A stretch of 17,694 nt of DNA from CABRXV01 sp900754955 (lineage in GTDB: Bacteria; Actinomycetota; Coriobacteriia; Coriobacteriales; Eggerthellaceae), in NCBI GenBank assembly GCA_902475005.1, contig CABRXV010000042.1:1-17694 (forward strand). The letters run 5' to 3'. Each line of letters starts with the position of its first letter. Position 1 is the first letter of the stretch. Positions 13,994 through 17,694 of the stretch are shown here, piece by piece. The position numbers and the translations under genes were made by a program. The notes beneath the pieces are model-generated. The model saw only the letters and a list, made by a program, of their open reading frames with translations, ran no database searches and had not been told where the DNA came from.

Positions 13994-16900
13994 ATGCTCA
14001 TAGACTCGCTCACCTTCACGCTTGAGAAGTCGGGGTGCCTCGAGGAGTTCTGGGGCAAGCTCGACGGCGGCGCCGACGCGACGCTCGCCGTCGCCTCGTC
14101 GGCGCGGCCGTTCCTCGTGGCGGCGCGCTTCGCCCATCGCCCGCAGCCGACGCTCGTGGTGCTTGCAGGTGAGGACGCCGCCGTGGCCTTCGCGCGCAAC
14201 GTGGCATCGTATTTGGGGGAAGAGCGCGTGCTGCGCTTCCCCGAACGGCCCGACTATCCGTTTGCGCCGAAACCCGCCCCTGCGCGCATCATCGCGCAGC
14301 GCCTCGAGGCCGCCTGGGCGTTGCAGGAGGGGCGCGCCGTCGTCGTGGTGGTGAGTGCGCGGGCGCTGCTGCGCCTCATGCCGCCCGCGCGGGAGCACGT
14401 TGCCGAGCCGCTCGTGCTGCGCGCGGGGTGCGACCTCGCCGACGGGGACGTGCGCGGCGTTGAGGAGATGGGGGATGTGGCCCATGCGCTCGAGGAGCGC
14501 GGCTATGCGAACACGGGCGAGCTCGACGGTCCCGGCACCTTCGCGGTGCGCGGCGGCACGATCGACGTGTTTCCCGGCAACCTCGTGTACCCCGTGCGCA
14601 TCGACTTCTTCGGTGACGAGGTGGAGGAGATCCGTCGCATTGTGCCCTCGACGGGGCAGACGATCGCCTCGCTCGATGCGGTGGAGATCTATCCCGTGCG
14701 CGAGTGCAGCTGCGCGCCGCGTGCGCTCGCGCGCGCTCGGAAGAAGCTCGAGCACCCCGCGCTCACCAACAAGGCGCTGCGCGACCTGTTCGAGCAGCTC
14801 GACGGCGGCCTGCGGTTCGACGGGGCCGACGCGCTGCTGCCGTATCTCTACGACAAGCCGGTAACGCTCGGCGACTACGTGGCCTCTGGGGCGCTCACGG
14901 CGCTCGTCGAGCCACGCTCCATCATCGACGACGCCGTGCACGCCTCCGAGGAGATCGAGGCGCGCGCGAAGGGTGCGGGGTTCGCGCTTGAGGGGCTCTA
15001 CGCGCAGCCCGCGCACCTGTCGTTCGGCGGCGGTCAGCAGGCGACGTACGTGTCGATCATGCGCATCGGCGGCGAGGCCGACGGCGAGCTGCCCGTGAAG
15101 CGCGTGGAGGTTGCGGGCGCCCCCGAGAAGCTGTTCGGGAAGCTGCGCAGCCTCGTGGACGACGGCTACACGTGCGTGTTCAGCGCGCCGAGCTACCGCG
15201 TGCGCGAGGACATGAAGCTCGCGTTCGTCGATCACGGGCTGCCCATTCAGGAGCGCCTCGACATCGGCGGCGACGACGCGCACGGCATCGGTGCGGAGGG
15301 CACGGGTGCTGCGGGCGCCCCCGAGCGCGACGGGTCGGCGCGGCGTCGCCTGCGTCGGGCGGTGGTGAACGTGGTTGATGTGGAGATTCCTCTCGGCATG
15401 ATCATCCCGAAGGCGAAGCTCGCGCTCGTCTCGGTGGCCGACACCCAGGGCTCGCACGCTGCCGCGCGCACGCGCCGCGCTGTGGACATCACCGAGATCA
15501 CCTTCCCGTTCAAGCCGGGTGACTACGTGGTGCACGCCGCGCACGGCGTGGCGTTCTTCAAGGACCTCGTTCGCCGCGAGATCGACGGTACGGCGCGCGA
15601 TTATCTGCTGCTCGAGTACGCCGAGGGCGACAAGCTCTTCGTGCCCGTGGAGCAGCTCGACCGCGTGACGCGCTACGTGGGCCCCGAGGGCGCGAGCCCG
15701 CGTCTCACGCGCCTCAACACGTCCGACTGGTCGCGGGCGCTGTCGAAGGCGCGCAAGGCCACGAAGAAGCTCGCGTTCGATCTCGTGGACGTGTATGCGC
15801 GCCGTGCGGCCACGCAGGGCTTCCGCTTCAGCGCCGACACGCCATGGCAGCGTGAGATGGAAGAGGCGTTTCCCTACAGCGAGACGCCCGATCAGCTCGC
15901 GGCGATCGCCGACGTGAAGGCCGACATGCAGAGCGCTCGCCCGATGGACCGCCTCATCTGCGGAGACGTGGGTTTCGGCAAAACCGAGGTGGCGCTGCGC
16001 GCAGCGTTCAAGGCGACGCAGGACGGCAAGCAGGTGATGGTGCTGTGCCCGACGACCATTCTCGCTCAGCAGCACTACACGAACTTCAAGGAGCGTTTCG
16101 ACCCCTTCGATGTGAAGGTGGAGGTGCTTTCGCGCTTCCGCACGCCCGCCCAGCAGGCGAGCGCCCTTGCGGGTTTCGCCGACGGCAGCGTGGATGTGCT
16201 CGTGGGCACGCACCGTCTGCTCTCGCGCGACGTGAACCCGCATGATCTCGGGCTTGTCATCATCGACGAGGAGCAGCGCTTCGGCGTGGGTCACAAGGAG
16301 CAGATGAAGAACCTCCGGGAGTCGATCGACGTGCTGACGCTGTCGGCCACGCCCATTCCGCGCACGATGCAGATGTCGCTGTCGGGCGTGCGCGACATGA
16401 GCCTCATCCTCACGCCGCCCGACGATCGTTTGCCGGTGAAGGTGCACGTGGGGGAATGGGATCCCGACGTCGTGTCGGCGGCGATCCGTCTCGAGCTTGC
16501 GCGCGGTGGCCAGGTGTACTACGTGAGCAATCGCGTGCGTTCGATCGAGGAGGCGGTGGGCCGTGTGCAGGCGGCCGCCGGCGAGGCGCGCGTGGGTGTG
16601 GCGCACGGTCAGATGTCGAAGGAGCAGCTCGAGCGCGTGATGGAGGAGTTCGCGGCGGGCGAGCTCGACGTGCTCGTGGCCACGACGATCATTGAGAGCG
16701 GCATCGACAACCCGCACACCAACACGCTCATCATCGAGGACTCCCAGCGTCTTGGTCTCGCGCAGATGTACCAGCTCAAGGGCCGTGTGGGACGCTCATC
16801 GGTGCAAGCGTACGCCTATTTCATGTTCCCCGACAACGTGGCGCTCACCGAGGAGGCCACCTCGCGCCTCACCGCCATCGACGAGCATCAGGACCTCGGC

Positions 16901-17694
16901 AGCGGCATGCGCATCGCCATGCGCGATCTCGAGATTCGCGGCGCAGGCAGCCTGCTCGGCGCCGAGCAGTCGGGCAACATGAGCGCGGTAGGTTTCGACT
17001 TGTTCGCGCAGATGCTCTCTCAGGCGGTGGCCGCCACGCGTGAGGGCGACGTGAGCGGCGTTGATGCGCTGCCGCCGGCGCTCTCCGACATCACGGTGAA
17101 CGTTCCGGGGCACACCTATCTCCCCGAGGAGTACGTGCCCGACACCGACGAGCGCGTGCTGTGGTATCGCCGCATCGCGAGCGCTGCGACGGTGGAAGCG
17201 GTGGACGATCTGCATGCGATGCTCGAGGCGGCGCACCCCGGCATGCCGCCTGCGGCGTCGAATTTGCTTGAAAAGGCGCGCGTGAAGGCGTTTGCCAACG
17301 AGCACAAAATCAAGACGGTGTCGGTGACGGGCGGTCGCCTCGTGGTGGAGCCGATCGACGTGCCGCGCGGCAAGATGACGCTGCTGCGCCGCGCGGGTGG
17401 GCGCTATGTGGCGGACAAGCGCAAGCTCCAGCTGCCGCTGCGCTACTTCAAGCTCGAGGAAAGCGACAATCTGCTCGGGCCCGTGGCGCGCTTTTTGGCC
17501 GAACTACTCGGCAAGGGCGACGATGGCGACGGACAGGGGTCGGATGCGTCCGATGCGGTAAGTGTCGCGGGCGCGGCGGGTGCGACAGGCTCGCAAGGTG
17601 CGCGGAGTTCCGCTGCACGCGCGGGCGCGTCTCGTGCTGCGGACAGCAGCGTCAGGGAACGCTCGGATGCGTCGCGCCAGCGCGCGGGCAGCGC
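13994..17694 (+). CDS. mfd: Transcription-repair coupling factor Mfd, 3' end outside the window
   Basis: An open frame of 1233 codons runs to the window end without a stop. Mfd displaces stalled RNA polymerase and recruits UvrA to template-strand lesions. Seen in order are a UvrB-like N-terminal region (to about 330, with GTFAVRGGTIDVFPG), the RNA-polymerase-interacting CarD-like domain beginning FKPGDYVVHAAHGVAFF (506 onward), and the RecG-like translocase with Walker A GDVGFGKT (657-664), DEEQ box (758-761) and LSATPIPRTMQMS. The C-terminal TRCF domain follows. The recognisable family sequence ends near residue 1172; then at least 60 residues of Ala/Gly/Ser/Asp/Arg low-complexity tail follow. 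A Gly/Ala/Arg-rich insertion lies at about 422-456. ATG 13994 has cggagga at the right distance. Confidence 0.96.
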   Translation, partial: MLIDSLTFTLEKSGCLEEFWGKLDGGADATLAVASSARPFLVAARFAHRPQPTLVVLAGEDAAVAFARNVASYLGEERVLRFPERPDYPFAPKPAPARIIAQRLEAAWALQEGRAVVVVVSARALLRLMPPAREHVAEPLVLRAGCDLADGDVRGVEEMGDVAHALEERGYANTGELDGPGTFAVRGGTIDVFPGNLVYPVRIDFFGDEVEEIRRIVPSTGQTIASLDAVEIYPVRECSCAPRALARARKKLEHPALTNKALRDLFEQLDGGLRFDGADALLPYLYDKPVTLGDYVASGALTALVEPRSIIDDAVHASEEIEARAKGAGFALEGLYAQPAHLSFGGGQQATYVSIMRIGGEADGELPVKRVEVAGAPEKLFGKLRSLVDDGYTCVFSAPSYRVREDMKLAFVDHGLPIQERLDIGGDDAHGIGAEGTGAAGAPERDGSARRRLRRAVVNVVDVEIPLGMIIPKAKLALVSVADTQGSHAAARTRRAVDITEITFPFKPGDYVVHAAHGVAFFKDLVRREIDGTARDYLLLEYAEGDKLFVPVEQLDRVTRYVGPEGASPRLTRLNTSDWSRALSKARKATKKLAFDLVDVYARRAATQGFRFSADTPWQREMEEAFPYSETPDQLAAIADVKADMQSARPMDRLICGDVGFGKTEVALRAAFKATQDGKQVMVLCPTTILAQQHYTNFKERFDPFDVKVEVLSRFRTPAQQASALAGFADGSVDVLVGTHRLLSRDVNPHDLGLVIIDEEQRFGVGHKEQMKNLRESIDVLTLSATPIPRTMQMSLSGVRDMSLILTPPDDRLPVKVHVGEWDPDVVSAAIRLELARGGQVYYVSNRVRSIEEAVGRVQAAAGEARVGVAHGQMSKEQLERVMEEFAAGELDVLVATTIIESGIDNPHTNTLIIEDSQRLGLAQMYQLKGRVGRSSVQAYAYFMFPDNVALTEEATSRLTAIDEHQDLGSGMRIAMRDLEIRGAGSLLGAEQSGNMSAVGFDLFAQMLSQAVAATREGDVSGVDALPPALSDITVNVPGHTYLPEEYVPDTDERVLWYRRIASAATVEAVDDLHAMLEAAHPGMPPAASNLLEKARVKAFANEHKIKTVSVTGGRLVVEPIDVPRGKMTLLRRAGGRYVADKRKLQLPLRYFKLEESDNLLGPVARFLAELLGKGDDGDGQGSDASDAVSVAGAAGATGSQGARSSAARAGASRAADSSVRERSDASRQRAGS

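Noticed and set aside
12868..14025. Plus-strand open frame opposite nth and the DUF1648-type gene
   Set aside because: The minus-strand reading gives complete endonuclease III motifs and a good DUF1648-like signature; the plus frame has none.
13391..16717. Long minus-strand open frame (about 1108 codons) opposite mfd
   Set aside because: Antisense shadow of mfd; Arg/His-rich composition, and it continues over the divergent promoter region.
1..17694. CRISPR array, transposase, prophage or integrase
   Set aside because: No regularly spaced repeats, transposase or integrase motifs, or phage genes were seen. The tRNA cluster is not followed by an integrase or a repeated tRNA 3' end that would mark an island.

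Overview
The window is GC-rich chromosomal DNA with strong G/C preference at third codon positions. Its gene content points to an anaerobic, gut-type actinobacterium of the class Coriobacteriia (Eggerthellaceae/Slackia-like relatives). The main clues are a Tat-exported [NiFe] uptake hydrogenase with a cytochrome b anchor and no cofactor-assembly genes alongside, an iron-sulfur-less MutY, and frequent GTG/TTG-type starts. The taxonomic placement is inference from gene content, not a search result.

Layout. 1-333: a tRNA cluster, Gly(GCC, cut by the window edge)-Cys(GCA)-Gly(GCC), with hairpin terminators. 354-2469: a diacylglycerol-kinase-family lipid kinase and a HAD-IB phosphatase. 2664-6373: four same-strand, tightly spaced genes: a protein with a degenerate AAA+-like domain, an Rrf2 regulator with three cysteines, MutY and the manganese exporter MntP. 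6383-6646: the convergent junction with pheA, holding a minus-strand terminator and a long base-paired element of unknown nature. 6644-7495 (minus): prephenate dehydratase. 7496-7947: a divergent control region with direct and inverted repeats. 7948-12759: a hydrogenase locus of small subunit, large subunit, cytochrome b, terminator, small membrane protein and maturation protease. 12781-13827 (minus): endonuclease III and a DUF1648-type membrane protein. 13994 to the end: Mfd, which runs off the window with a low-complexity C-terminal tail.

How the genes work together. The hydrogenase small subunit carries a twin-arginine signal and a C-terminal membrane helix. The large subunit should therefore be co-exported and pass electrons from H2 through the small-subunit clusters to the b-type cytochrome and the quinone pool. 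The protease gene would remove the 20-residue tail of the large subunit after nickel insertion. Three DNA repair genes (mutY, nth, mfd) lie in the window, and MutY sits between an Rrf2 regulator and a Mn exporter, which suggests a redox/metal/DNA-damage theme.

No mobile element, CRISPR array, rRNA or prophage was seen. The least explained items are the AAA+-like protein that has lost its P-loop, the structured element at 6527-6634, the conserved-looking membrane protein inside the hydrogenase locus, and the symmetric DNA motifs upstream of it.
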